Part shown: positions 8,970 to 18,100 of the stretch, piece after piece
Numbering within the stretch: the stretch's first letter is position 1
Layout of the letters: each line of letters opens with the position of its first letter
NCBI RefSeq assembly: GCF_025685655.1
Contig: NZ_JAGSYG010000003.1
Location: forward strand, 558,001 to 622,000
Direction: 5' to 3'
DNA from: Acidicapsa ligni
GTDB lineage: Bacteria; Acidobacteriota; Terriglobia; Terriglobales; Acidobacteriaceae
DNA length: 64,000 bases
Position numbers and translations under genes: made by a program
The notes under the pieces: generated by a model
Database searches by the model: none
The model's input: only the letters and a program-made list of their open reading frames with translations
What the model was told of the DNA's origin: nothing

Positions 8970-9019
8970 AGCGCAATAAAACGGTTGACGCACATGAGTG
9001 TCAATCGTTTTATTGCGCT
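8970..9019. repeat. Long inverted repeat, 20-bp arms and 10-base loop
   Basis: Bases 8970-8989 and 9000-9019 are reverse complements across 20 positions with a single G-T wobble, separated by a 10-base loop. Each arm includes AGCGCAATAAAACG or its complement. It lies about 60 bp after the fucosidase stop. There is no T-run, and the arms are AT-rich in the middle, so it is not a classical terminator. It could be a transcript-end structure or a small palindromic mobile repeat. Confidence 0.75.
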
Positions 9020-9205
9020 AACTAATAACTATTAAAGCTACTCGTAAGCTACCTCAATTTTTCTAAAAAACATTCAATAACTCATTGACGGAGAGCAAAG
9101 AAAGAGTTACCTTCCTTTTACAAGAAAACCCTTTTGAAATTTACCGCTCTAAGCGAGATCGTTCGCCTTCTTGTTTTTGTAAGATGAGTTGCCCTGGAGT
9201 TTGCG

Positions 9206-11654
9206 ATGATGCTACGAGAAATGCGGCGCTTTCTTTATAGCAGTCCGCTTTTGGGATTGTCCGGCATTTTGATACTCGCATTGGGCATTGGAATTTCGGC
9301 GATAGCGCTCGCGTTGATTTTTGCATTCTCCTCGCTTGCTTATCCGGGTATGCGACCGGCAGGATATGCCACGATTGCTGAGGAAACCGAGGGTGGGGGG
9401 GGTCTGAGCAAGTATCCTGGCGCAGACTTGATGAATTTCGCGGGGTTTTGGGACAAAGCATAAAACTTTCTATTTACAGTAAGCCAATTTCGGCGGTGGC
9501 GGAATCAAATGGCATCCATAAAGAACTAAAAGTGGCAGCCGTCTCAAGTGAGTTTTTCTGGGTATTCACAACCTCTTTAGTATCTGGGAGGGATTTTACT
9601 GCGGACGAGGAAAGTCAGGCCGGGAGACATGTCGTAATTTTAAGTTCATCTCTTGCTATAACTCTTTTTCAATCCCCAGCGAACGCCCTGGAAAGAATCA
9701 TCCTTCTTGGTGGAAAGCCATACGAGGTAATTGGAGTTGCGCCCTCTTATTTTCATGGAATGTTAGGGAATACGGCCGAGGTGTGGTTCCGGCCAACTGT
9801 GTAATCCCTTTGATGCTGAACATCCCTTCTGAAAATCCTGGGAGTTCCAATGCATGGAGAGATATGCCATCTTTCTATGGAGTCATCAAGTCAGATCATC
9901 TCTCGTCCGCGGCGTTAGCCTCAGCTTCATCCAAATCTCTTCCACTAAGAACTACAGGCAAGGCGCCTTTGCATGTGTCCCAAGGGCTAACGAGTGATCC
10001 AGTGCGGGATGCGCGTGTACGCAAATGGCTGCGACTGGGGTTGCTGCTAGCATCCGTTCTTACCATCGTGAGCAGCTTGAACTATTGCATGTTGCTCCTG
10101 GCCAGAACACCTCGCTATAGCGAGGAGATTCGGCTGAAAAGAGCCTTGGGAGCAACCTCTGGCGGTCTCATGGCTGAGCTCATGATTGGCCCCACTGCGA
10201 TGGTGGGAATTGGGTTCATTGTGGCGTGCCTTCTGTGCACTTGCGGCATGATGGTCATATCCAGCCTTTCTCCATTTTATGGGCAGTTAGTAAGCGGCTC
10301 CTAGCACTCTGCCCTGATAGCCATTGGCATCCAGTTTTTGTTTGCGTGTGTGCTTACCCTCATCGTTGCCTTGATTCCGTCGCTTGGTTTTATGAGCGCA
10401 AACACGGTGCCAAGGATGGGCTACACCACTACTGCCAACCGCCAGAGCGGGCTATTTCTTCAAGTTCCAGTCACGCTCCAAATCGCCTTCTGCATCGGCA
10501 CGTGGATATTGGCAGGTATGATTGTTTCTTCGTTCTTAGCCCTGATACATGTGCCGATCGGGTACGATCCGAGCCACCTGACAGTAGTGCGACTTGGCAT
10601 GACATCCAACTCTCTTACTGTCACGATAGGCGGCCAACATTCAAGCCCTGAAGTGGCTGCTCTTGAGGGTTTTGCAGACCAGCTCCGTGCCATTCCCGGC
10701 GCAAAGAGCGCCAGCTATGCAACGGGCGTCCCCTTTGTGGAGCCAGCAGGAACGCTTGAGATACAACGAATAGGCGGGGTGTCTGAGGCTCCGCGGGTGA
10801 TCAGTGAGATCATGGCGAGCCCGAATTATCTTGGCTCCATGGGGATCCGGATGCTTCAGGGAGTCCGTTTTTCTCCGCATGGAATCGGGGAACAGGAGAT
10901 CATTCTCAATCAAACTTTAGCCAAGGAACTTTGGCCCGGCCAGAATCCTACCAACCAAACTGTTCGGCTCATCACGCCTGCCTTTTCTGGAATACATGCC
11001 CATGCGGAAAATGCGATTGTCGTAGGTGTAATTGAAGACTTACGTCTTTCCGGATATGCTGAGACGCCCGAACCAACCATCATTTCATCGATCCGTGGAA
11101 TGAGCTTCTTCGATGTATATCCAATGTTTGTTGTCAACGGATCGGTGTCGCCTGAGACCATAAAAGAAGTGGCGAGCAAAGAGGCAACTTCGTTATTACC
11201 CAACTATCATGTAATTTCCGTTGACAGTGGGAGAAGCCAGGCCGACGCTTCGCTCGGTAAGGAAAAACAGCGAACCTATTTTGCACTTGCGGGCGGTATG
11301 ATCATGGCCTTCGTCGCTTATATCGGCCTTTATGCTGCGCTTACATATTATGTAAATACAAGGCGACGCGAATTGGCTGTCCGGATATGTCTCGGGGCTT
11401 CGCCCTGGACAATTCGTAAAATCGTCCTATCGCGGGCGGCGTGGTGTGCATCTGCGGCTGTCCTGATGTCACTGCCGCTTTGGCCTTTGTTATCTCATCT
11501 ATCTTCGAGTGACTATCTTGGGCGATTGGCGTGGTCGACAGCCGATGCATTGCTGATGGCGTTAACCTGTGTTTTGCTGTCAGTGCTTGTCTCTCTGCTT
11601 CCGGCTATGGCTGCGGCTTCCGTTTCGCCCTCCGAGGTATTGAAGGAGCAATAA
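9206..11654 (+). pseudogene. Decayed MacB/FtsX-type permease (acidobacterial orphan permease)
   Basis: Four reading pieces together span the usual length of about 800 residues for the two-module orphan permeases of Acidobacteria. The N-terminal helix (LSGILILALGIGISAIALALIF) is followed by a frameshift near 9445-9463, a MacB-like periplasmic part (KELKVAAVSSEFFWVF...VIGVAPSYFHGMLGNTAEVWFRPT), a second frameshift near 9795-9805, and an in-frame TAG at 10302-10304. The second half has typical helices and the C-terminal signature RRRELAVRICLGASPWTIRKIVL. Intact members are thought to be ABC-type efflux or lipoprotein-related permeases. Three separate lesions argue for a true pseudogene rather than one sequencing slip. 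A G8 tract at about 9395-9402 is a further slip-prone site. Confidence 0.85.
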
Positions 11655-11688
11655 GCGCCGCTTGCCATAGAAGTGAACCAGATTGTAT

Positions 11689-12930
11689 TTATGAACCTGT
11701 CGATGTCGCAGTGGTGAGCGCAATTGGAACTTGCTCTACGATTTCCAGGCCAAAGCCTTCCAATGCAGGAATGTGCATTGGGGTGTTGGATAGCAGGCGA
11801 ATGCGGTGGATGCCGAGATCGCTGAGGATCTGGCCTCCAAGGCCTACGGCACGAACCGTACGCTGGTGGTGATCCTCTTGAGTGCCGCCCTTTTCTATCG
11901 CTCTCAGATCAGAGTGCAGCAGGAGCCTGGCCGGAGTTTCCTTCGTTTCGGCTGTCTTGTCGATCTCGAAGCCTCGGCTGGTGTTATGCAGGTAGACGAT
12001 GGCTCCGCAGCCTGCTTCGGCAATCATGCGCATCGATTCATCGAGGATTTCGCGACACTGGCAATCTGCAGTGAAGACGTCTCCCGCAGTGCAGCGGGTG
12101 TGGACGCGGACCAGAACAGGCTTGGCCTTGCCGTCTGCTTCAACCTCTTCACATAGCGGACCGTGAACCAGCGCCACGTGGCTTTCGCCGCCGTTTACTT
12201 CGCTCTGGTAGGCAATCATGCGGAAATCGCCGAAGCGGGTGTGAATGTGGCTTTCACCAGCGCGGGTAATGTAACGCTCGTTCTGCAAACGGTAACGAAT
12301 GAGCTCGGCCACCGTGAGCATCTTCATGTTGTGCTCGATGCAGAACTCAATCAGGTCAGGGACGCGCGCCATGGTGCCGTCGTCCTTCATAATCTCGCAA
12401 ATAACGCCGGAGGGGTGCAGACCGGCCATGCGAGCGAGATCGACACTGGCCTCCGTCTGACCAGCGCGGACGAGTACGCCGCCCTTGCGAGCGCGGAGCG
12501 GGAAAACATGCCCTGGGCGAGCAAGATCGTTAGCCACAGCCCCAGCGGCAATAGCGGTGCGGATGGTGTGAGCGCGATCATACGCAGAGATGCCAGTCGT
12601 CACGCCTTCGCGTGCCTCAATCGTCTCGGTGAAAGCAGTTCCGAAGCGCGAGGAGTTCTGCTGGGTCATGGGGAACAGGCTCAGATGATCAGCAAGCTCC
12701 TCCGTAAGAGTCAGGCAGATGAGACCACGACCAAACTTGGCCATGAAGTTGATCGCTTCAGGAGTGACGAATTCAGCGGCGAGGGTGAGGTCGCCTTCGT
12801 TTTCACGATCTTCGTCATCGATGACGATGACCATGCGCCCAGCTCGAATTTCAGCTAGCGCGGTGGGAACATCGACAAAAGCTGTGACACTGGTCTGATC
12901 TGGCGTAACGATATGTTCGGTTGCTGGCAC
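11689..12930 (-). CDS. ribBA: RibBA: DHBP synthase fused to a GTP cyclohydrolase II-like domain
   Basis: A 413-residue protein. Residues about 15-215 form 3,4-dihydroxy-2-butanone-4-phosphate synthase ([50 protein letters not shown]), which makes the four-carbon unit of riboflavin from ribulose 5-phosphate. Residues about 220-405 are RibA-like. The three zinc Cys are kept (TRC...TADCQC) and SRG fits the GRG loop. The stretch that normally reads RAYxLQ...DxRDY is replaced by [22 protein letters not shown] sequence, so cyclohydrolase activity is uncertain. No FMN riboswitch was seen upstream. It converges on the permease pseudogene. Confidence 0.9.
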   Translation of the reverse strand: MPATEHIVTPDQTSVTAFVDVPTALAEIRAGRMVIVIDDEDRENEGDLTLAAEFVTPEAINFMAKFGRGLICLTLTEELADHLSLFPMTQQNSSRFGTAFTETIEAREGVTTGISAYDRAHTIRTAIAAGAVANDLARPGHVFPLRARKGGVLVRAGQTEASVDLARMAGLHPSGVICEIMKDDGTMARVPDLIEFCIEHNMKMLTVAELIRYRLQNERYITRAGESHIHTRFGDFRMIAYQSEVNGGESHVALVHGPLCEEVEADGKAKPVLVRVHTRCTAGDVFTADCQCREILDESMRMIAEAGCGAIVYLHNTSRGFEIDKTAETKETPARLLLHSDLRAIEKGGTQEDHHQRTVRAVGLGGQILSDLGIHRIRLLSNTPMHIPALEGFGLEIVEQVPIALTTATSTGS

Positions 12931-13112
12931 GACTTATTCTCCCACGCAAAGCACTTAGGACAAAGATACATGTTCTGAAGACTCAGATTCTGGTTTACAA
13001 AATCAAGTTACATTTGGATTACTTTTACAGCAGATTCGATTCGCCTGTTCATAAGAAGAAACCATCCATCGCACTTGCCAGCGGCATATATGCTGAGCTT
13101 GAGGAGTTGGAG

Positions 13113-13391
13113 ATGACGGCTATCGAGATATCCAAGCAGGCGCGGGCGGACGCAATTGCTTCCATTCAACGCTACTTTCAAGAGAACCTTTCGGAACCGA
13201 TCGGCGATCTGCCAGCAAACCTGCTGTTGAACTTCTTCCTGGAAGAGATCGGCCCAGTCATTTACAACCGCGCGGTTGCAGACGCACAGACACGGATGGA
13301 AGAGCGAGTGGCCGATCTTCCCGGCGAACTCTATACAGACGCATTCCAGTACTGGATCAAGGCTGACAACAAGCGGAAGCTCCGGCGCTAG
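13113..13391 (+). CDS. DUF2164 family protein
   Basis: A 92-residue protein starting MTAIEISKQARADAIASIQR at 13113, preceded by GAGGAG about 7 bases upstream. The reading frame is open further upstream but without a ribosome site. The core IGDLPANLLLNFFLEEIGP followed by IYNRAVADAQTRMEERVADL and a Tyr/Trp-rich end matches the small DUF2164 family, whose function is unknown. It is predicted helical, cytosolic and single-domain, and is divergent from ribBA. Confidence 0.8.
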   Translation: MTAIEISKQARADAIASIQRYFQENLSEPIGDLPANLLLNFFLEEIGPVIYNRAVADAQTRMEERVADLPGELYTDAFQYWIKADNKRKLRR

Positions 13392-13451
13392 GCTCAATCG
13401 CAGAAACTAATGCCTCTTGCGCCTCAACGGGAAGTCTTTTAAACTAAATCG

Positions 13452-13464
13452 GACTAATTTAGTC
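13452..13464. promoter_or_regulatory. Palindrome upstream of the PepSY-type gene
   Basis: GACTAATTTAGTC is a 13-base palindrome with a central T, lying about 38 bp before the ATG at 13502. Its sequence resembles operators of Rrf2-family iron-sulphur or iron regulators, and PepSY membrane proteins are often linked to iron uptake. The assignment is speculative. Confidence 0.35.
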
Positions 13465-13501
13465 GCAATTCTAATTGCATCCACTTTTTACCCAGGAATC
13501 T

Positions 13502-13957
13502 ATGTCCCGATCGCACGCCGTTCTCCGATTTTTACGCAAAGTCCATCTTTACATTGGGATTTTCATTGCACCCGCGCTTCTGTTCTTTGCGTTCACAGGC
13601 GCAATGCAGACATTCAGCCTGCACGAAACCACCCAGGGCAGCGACTACAAACCGCCCGCATGGATCGTCACGTTGGGGCAGTTGCATAAGAAGCAGACGA
13701 CGGTGATTCCTGTTCGAAAGCCAAAGCCCGCCGCGAATGAGAAACCAGCAGCCGGGCCGCAGGGACAGAAGACTTCTTCAGCGCCAGTAAAGAGCCACTT
13801 GCCGATGAAGATCTTCTTTCTGCTGGTCTCGATTGGGCTCTTTATCTCCACCCTGACCGGCGTATACATGAGCTACAAGTATCAGCACAACAAACTGCTG
13901 GTCACCGGCTTGTTGCTTGCGGGAATAGTTGTACCCCTCGTGCTGCTCCCTTTCTGA
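13502..13957 (+). CDS. PepSY-associated membrane protein
   Basis: A 151-residue protein starting MSRSHAVLRFLRKVHLYIG, with AGGA a few bases upstream. The N-terminal helix has the PepSY-associated pattern RKVHLYIGIFIAPALLFFAFTG. A polar Pro/Lys-rich loop follows (residues about 65-105), then two more membrane helices (PMKIFFLLVSIGLFISTLTGVYMSY and LLVTGLLLAGIVVPLVLLP). Relatives act as small inner-membrane partners of iron-related or redox systems, but no biochemical role is established. No neighbour suggests a substrate. Confidence 0.7.
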   Translation: MSRSHAVLRFLRKVHLYIGIFIAPALLFFAFTGAMQTFSLHETTQGSDYKPPAWIVTLGQLHKKQTTVIPVRKPKPAANEKPAAGPQGQKTSSAPVKSHLPMKIFFLLVSIGLFISTLTGVYMSYKYQHNKLLVTGLLLAGIVVPLVLLPF

Positions 13958-14187
13958 ACCAGGCAGTCTCAGGCCGGCAGATGAGTTTCAACCCCTTACC
14001 CAAATGAAAAAACTACGCCCTCGGGATTATGAATCCAAAGGTGGGCTAAGATTATTTTCCGTTGGCCGGCGATACACCCTGATTCAGAAGAATCCGCCGA
14101 GACTGGAAAATCTCGGGTAAGGAGCGAACCGGATATAATTGCGAGAACTCACCCTAACTCAAATATACGGCTCCAAAAAGAAGGCTC

Positions 14188-15651
14188 ATGATTAGTCAAT
14201 CCTCTCGCCTCGCCCGCGTACCCAGATTTTGTTTTACTTCTGCCCAACCCATACTTGCAATCGCAATTGCTGCAGCTCTTGTCTCCGGCTGCGCCGGAAC
14301 CAGCACCCCTCTCAGCGGTAATACGAAGGTTGTCCTTCTTGCATCTAGCACTGCAAATGACCAAGTAATGTCCTTTGGCACTACGCTGGAATCCCTGACG
14401 CTCACAAGCCAGTCAGGCAAGCAGGTCACCGTGCTCGCATCGCCGGTGAGCGACGAGTTCATCCACTTAAATGGCCATGTTGAGCCACTGGTCACCGTCA
14501 GTATTCCGCAAGACGTGTATGTCTCGGCAGCCGCGACCTATAATAACTCCACCTCTTACTGCACCATTCAAGTTCCCGGAGATACTTTCATATATGAATT
14601 CGCATCTGACCCGGACGGCACAGTAGGCCTGCCGAATCCAGTTACTGTAACCGGGGCGGCTATGGGATTGGTCCTCAATCTGCAGATTGCATCCCTTTCG
14701 GGGGGATGCCCAACAAGCCTGGCCCAATACGAGTCCTTACACGGGGTTACATCGGCCTTCAACCTGACACCAATAGCTTTTGCAGCACAGCCAACAAACA
14801 CCGCCAACGTTATCGCGCCTGGCCTTCAGGGACTAATCAGCTCCGTGGATACAGGCGGAACAGGGTTCACTGTGAGCGCGCTCGTGGATGGCGAGGAAGC
14901 ATTGAATCCTCCAACCTGGCACGCGGTCGTAAACGGCAACACCAGCTTCCAGGCTATTGCGGGTGCTTCACAACTTACCGCAGGGCTGCCCGTGGATATG
15001 GATCTCGCTATTCAGCCAGACGGATCGCTGTTGGCAACCCGGGTTGAGGTCATCAGCACCGAGACCACAACCTTGACCGCTCTAACCGGCGTACCCACTT
15101 TTGTGGCGGCGCCGTTCGCGGACATTTTTGGGCTAACTCAAGAGGGTCCTCTCCCATCAGACGTAGGAGGCCCTGTCAATTTCGGCAGTGCGAACTTTCA
15201 AATTTCAAGTCAGCTTGAAAATCTCGCCACGCTTCCATTCACAGCCAGCTTCAATGCGGCCAACATGGTCCCCGGTCAGAATCTGACCCTGACCACTCAA
15301 GCTACCGCGTATGGGGAGGGTTTGAACTTTCTTCCGATAGCCACAATGACGCTGATACCTCAGACGATAAATGGCACAGTGAGTGCTGTTTCTACAAGCG
15401 GAAGCTTTACCACCTACACCGTGAAACTAGCGCCCTACGATATTTTCCCGCAATTTGCCACGCAACCCGGACAAACTAACCTGTTGCCAAAGCCCAATAC
15501 CGTAATCGTCTACACCGACAGCAACACTCAAATGCCCAATAGCGACGCAATCACGACTGGCGGCGTATTTCGTTTCTACGGGTTGGTTTTCAACGACAAT
15601 GGCACGCTGCGCATGGATTGTGCGCAGATTACCAGCGGCGTTGCGGAGTAA
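14188..15651 (+). CDS. Secreted lipoprotein of unknown function
   Basis: A 487-residue protein with a signal peptide ending in a lipobox LVSGC (Cys near residue 35), so it should be lipid-anchored. The mature part is rich in Thr, Ser and Gly, predicted beta-rich, and resembles the DUF4382/DUF5666 type of acidobacterial lipoproteins: VTVSIPQDVYVSAAATYNN, then LQGLISSVDTGGTGFTVSAL and TINGTVSAVSTSGSFTTYTV, the last two looking like repeated barrel-like modules. I recognise no catalytic motif. It has its own terminator downstream and no functional neighbours. Confidence 0.75.
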   Translation: MISQSSRLARVPRFCFTSAQPILAIAIAAALVSGCAGTSTPLSGNTKVVLLASSTANDQVMSFGTTLESLTLTSQSGKQVTVLASPVSDEFIHLNGHVEPLVTVSIPQDVYVSAAATYNNSTSYCTIQVPGDTFIYEFASDPDGTVGLPNPVTVTGAAMGLVLNLQIASLSGGCPTSLAQYESLHGVTSAFNLTPIAFAAQPTNTANVIAPGLQGLISSVDTGGTGFTVSALVDGEEALNPPTWHAVVNGNTSFQAIAGASQLTAGLPVDMDLAIQPDGSLLATRVEVISTETTTLTALTGVPTFVAAPFADIFGLTQEGPLPSDVGGPVNFGSANFQISSQLENLATLPFTASFNAANMVPGQNLTLTTQATAYGEGLNFLPIATMTLIPQTINGTVSAVSTSGSFTTYTVKLAPYDIFPQFATQPGQTNLLPKPNTVIVYTDSNTQMPNSDAITTGGVFRFYGLVFNDNGTLRMDCAQITSGVAE

Positions 15652-15731
15652 CCCCCTCATTCTGGCTCAGGTGATGCAACAAGAGAATTAAAAAAGCAGA
15701 AAAGTAAAAAATCAGAGAGCCAGAAAAGCAA

Positions 15732-15766
15732 AAAGGCGCTGAATCCAAGATGGATTCAGCGCCTTT
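15732..15766. terminator. Bidirectional rho-independent terminator
   Basis: A perfect 16-bp stem (15732-15747 with 15751-15766), three-base loop, with an A-rich tract before it and TTTAGTTTATT after it, so it works on either strand. It separates the plus-strand lipoprotein gene from the minus-strand 75-codon gene, which converge here. Confidence 0.9.
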
Positions 15767-15824
15767 AGTTTATTGATTGCTCAAAGCCTGATCACTCGAA
15801 GAATGAGCAGCTTAAGAAACTTAT

Positions 15825-16052
15825 TTAAAGTGTGGATTCGATTTCGAAGCCCCAGGCCTCGAGGAGCGCTTCCGGAATGTACTTGGAGTTCCGGTTGCGG
15901 CGAGCCCATTCACGGAGCCGGGTAGAACGGATGTACTGATCCGGGGTCAGCTTGAATTCCTTGACGATCTGCTCGAAGGATGTGACTGTGGGCACAACTG
16001 GCCCGATGGGCTCCGGCTTGCCCCAATTTGGATTTCCACGACGCTTTGCCAT
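15825..16052 (-). CDS. Small conserved-looking basic protein
   Basis: A 75-residue protein beginning MAKRRGNPNWGKPEPIGP. Residues about 25-70 read as a helix-rich unit (SFEQIVKEFKLTPDQYIRS, then REWARRNRNSKYIPEALLEAWG) that could bind DNA or RNA, given the many basic residues. A GAGGG lies about 10 bases before the ATG, and a terminator follows. I do not recognise a named family and give no function. Coding is supported by the ribosome site, the clean terminator and the ordered basic-aromatic sequence. Confidence 0.65.
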   Translation of the reverse strand: MAKRRGNPNWGKPEPIGPVVPTVTSFEQIVKEFKLTPDQYIRSTRLREWARRNRNSKYIPEALLEAWGFEIESTL

Positions 16053-16249
16053 CGATTTTTTTCCCTCTTTGGAAAGGTGATTGCGAATTTACCAGCAATT
16101 AGTCCAGCAATTGAATCTACGGTCCACCCGGATTTAGGTGCGATCACGGGAGCGATCAGCACAGAAACTATCGAGCGCATACGGATAGGAATGCTGGAAG
16201 TCTACGAAGTTCTTATTTTAAGGATTTTTCCTCCAAAAATCAATAGCAA

Positions 16250-16440
16250 AGTGATGCTGGTGGTGGGGTGGTTGTCCTTGTGCTGGGTGGGTAAGCGGGT
16301 TCCTTTCGGGAATGGCGGACAAAAGGGCGAGGGTGAGGGTAACAGCAGATTCCCTTCGGGAATGACAGCCAGAAAGGCAAAGGCAAGGACAAAGACAATT
16401 GCAACTGCAAGGGCGAGGGCGAGGGCAACGGCAAGAACTG
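16250..16440. repeat. Dispersed hairpin plus G-rich repeat, copy A
   Basis: This stretch fills most of a gene-free region of about 470 bp (16053-16520). It starts with GGTGGTGGGGTGG-type sequence. It contains two short palindromes of the form TTCC(C/T)TTCGGGAA, then runs into purine-rich AAGGCAAAGGCAAGG and GGGCGAGGGCGAGGG. A block of 38 bases (16344-16381) is identical to copy B at 26207-26244 except for one base. The open frames across it are low-complexity and not convincing as genes. Confidence 0.8.
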
Positions 16441-16520
16441 CTCTCTGCGGCTGGGATGGTACAGAAAAAAACTTTTGACGATAACGTCGCATCAAAGCGA
16501 TATTCTTGAGTTATTACACG

Positions 16521-17129
16521 ATGCGACGACTTCCCTTTTCTGTTGTTTTGCTTTTGATTGCCCTGCTTATAGCCGTTGTGTTGCCTGTGCGGGCTGCGGC
16601 GGTGGAGTTGAAGATTAGCCGTGCCGCGCTTGATCGGACGCTGAAGCAACAAATGTTCAACGGACCCGATGGCCGGTACTATCTGAAAGGCGATGCGAAG
16701 TCGGCCTGCGCCGTTTACGCGGAAAAACCGGAGTTAAGCTTCGATGCCGACCGCGTGCTTGTAAAGATCAAAACCCACGCCAAACTGGGAACCTCGATTG
16801 CGGGCAAATGCATCGGAGTGAACCTGTCTCCGGCAGCCGAAGTGTCGATGATTCCGGACGCGCAGGGTGAGACAATCGGCTTTCGCGACGCTCGTGTAGA
16901 GCACGTAAGTGACTCAAAAGAATTGAATTTTCTGCTGATGCCATTTCTAAAAAACCAGATTCCTTCGAGCCTGAAGGTGAACGCTGCGGATGTGCTCCGC
17001 AAGGCGCTGGAGGGCTCAACACTGAGCACCGGGTACACGCTGACTCTCGACCGGCTGAAGATTCACTCGATGGTGATCCAGGGAGACTGGCTGATTGTGG
17101 ATGTCGACGGGGATATGAGCGTTAAATAG
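16521..17129 (+). CDS. Secreted protein of unknown function
   Basis: A protein of 202 residues from ATG 16521 (MRRLPFSVVLLLIALLIAVVLP), with a clear signal peptide cleaved near VRAAA. The mature part is predicted mixed alpha/beta with two Cys (SACAVYAEKPELS and AGKCIGVN) that could form a disulphide. A helical stretch (FLLMPFLKNQIPSSLKVNAADVLRKAL) precedes a final strand IQGDWLIVDVDGDMSVK. It might be a lipid-binding or LEA-like envelope protein, but I recognise no family. It has no obvious operon partner. Confidence 0.7.
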   Translation: MRRLPFSVVLLLIALLIAVVLPVRAAAVELKISRAALDRTLKQQMFNGPDGRYYLKGDAKSACAVYAEKPELSFDADRVLVKIKTHAKLGTSIAGKCIGVNLSPAAEVSMIPDAQGETIGFRDARVEHVSDSKELNFLLMPFLKNQIPSSLKVNAADVLRKALEGSTLSTGYTLTLDRLKIHSMVIQGDWLIVDVDGDMSVK

Positions 17130-17284
17130 ATCCAGCTCGAAATAGATCCGGCCCGGTGGATTTTGTTTGAAGTCTGCGGTCGCTCTGCAATCTCTGTGCA
17201 ATCTATCTATTGCTCAGCTTGTTGATTGCTCGTGGTTTAAGATATGCGCACATGGGTGAGCCAGATCGCGGGAGGATTAAAACC

Positions 17285-18097
17285 ATGCATATTTCATACA
17301 CAGCCGGAAATGCGGGCTGGAACCCTGCCTGGAGGGCAAGCTTAGCGTCAATGGCAACTTTGAAGGCGGCTTTAAAGGCAACTTTGCTGGTCTCTCCCAT
17401 CTGGCTCCTTTGCCTCCTCTGCATTGCTCCTGCTACGGCTCAGGCCGGGCAAACCGCAGCGCCACAGGCAGGTAATCCGGCCGCATCGGCACAGGCTGCT
17501 CCCACTGGCTCATCTACTGCGGCGACCACTCCATCCAGCATTCTGAAACCGGCGCTCGACACATTGCAGCAAACGCTGGGCGGCCTGAACCTGGAGAAGT
17601 GGAAAGGCGGCACAGTGCGCGGGGAGGCAGCCGCGAATATCAGTTCGATCATGCGCGACCTGCAATCGACTCTGCCTGCATTGCTTGCCGACGCCGATCA
17701 GCCGCCTGTGACGATGAGCAAGTCGCTTCCTGTCTCCCGCAACGTGGACGCACTCTATGACGTGTTGGTGCGGGTTGTCGATGGATCTCGCGTGGCCGCG
17801 CCCGGCGAGCAGGTTACGCAGTTGCAACAGGCAATGGTTGGCGTAGAAAAGGCTCGTCACGCGCTGGACGACAGCCTTCAGGAGATGGCATCCACCCAGG
17901 AAAAGCATGTGGCCGATTTGCAGATCGCGTTGAAGACGCAGCCAATGCCGGTTTGCCCTGTGGTCACTGCGCCGCCAGCACCGGCTCCGGTAAAGAAGCC
18001 AGTGAAAAAGAAGCGTAAGCCTGCAACTACCGCGAAACCGGCGGGGACAACGACCGCTCCGGCGACGACTCCAGCTGCGGCCAAGCCTAATCCATAG
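17285..18097 (+). CDS. Secreted Ala/Pro-rich protein, helical core and basic tail
   Basis: I start this at ATG 17285 because GGGAGGA lies 8 bases before it; the frame is open from 17210. The product has about 270 residues: a signal region (KATLLVSPIWLLCLLCIAPATAQA), a low-complexity Ala/Gln/Thr linker, a helical core at residues about 85-210 (LDTLQQTLGGLNLEKW, IMRDLQSTLPALLADAD, QVTQLQQAMVGVEKARHALDDSL), and a Lys/Pro/Ala tail (KKPVKKKRKP). The tail could contact DNA, LPS or peptidoglycan. No known family or function. Confidence 0.7.
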   Translation: MHISYTAGNAGWNPAWRASLASMATLKAALKATLLVSPIWLLCLLCIAPATAQAGQTAAPQAGNPAASAQAAPTGSSTAATTPSSILKPALDTLQQTLGGLNLEKWKGGTVRGEAAANISSIMRDLQSTLPALLADADQPPVTMSKSLPVSRNVDALYDVLVRVVDGSRVAAPGEQVTQLQQAMVGVEKARHALDDSLQEMASTQEKHVADLQIALKTQPMPVCPVVTAPPAPAPVKKPVKKKRKPATTAKPAGTTTAPATTPAAAKPNP

Positions 18098-18100
18098 GCT

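Noticed and set aside
12163..12858. A 231-codon plus-strand frame opposite ribBA
   Set aside because: It is a shadow of the well-conserved DHBP synthase domain.
12931..13112. A possible FMN riboswitch upstream of ribBA
   Set aside because: None of the conserved RFN blocks is present.
16077..16652. Several overlapping frames on both strands over the dispersed repeat
   Set aside because: They are low-complexity Lys/Arg/Ala or Pro/Ser-rich readings of a nucleotide repeat and have no ribosome sites.
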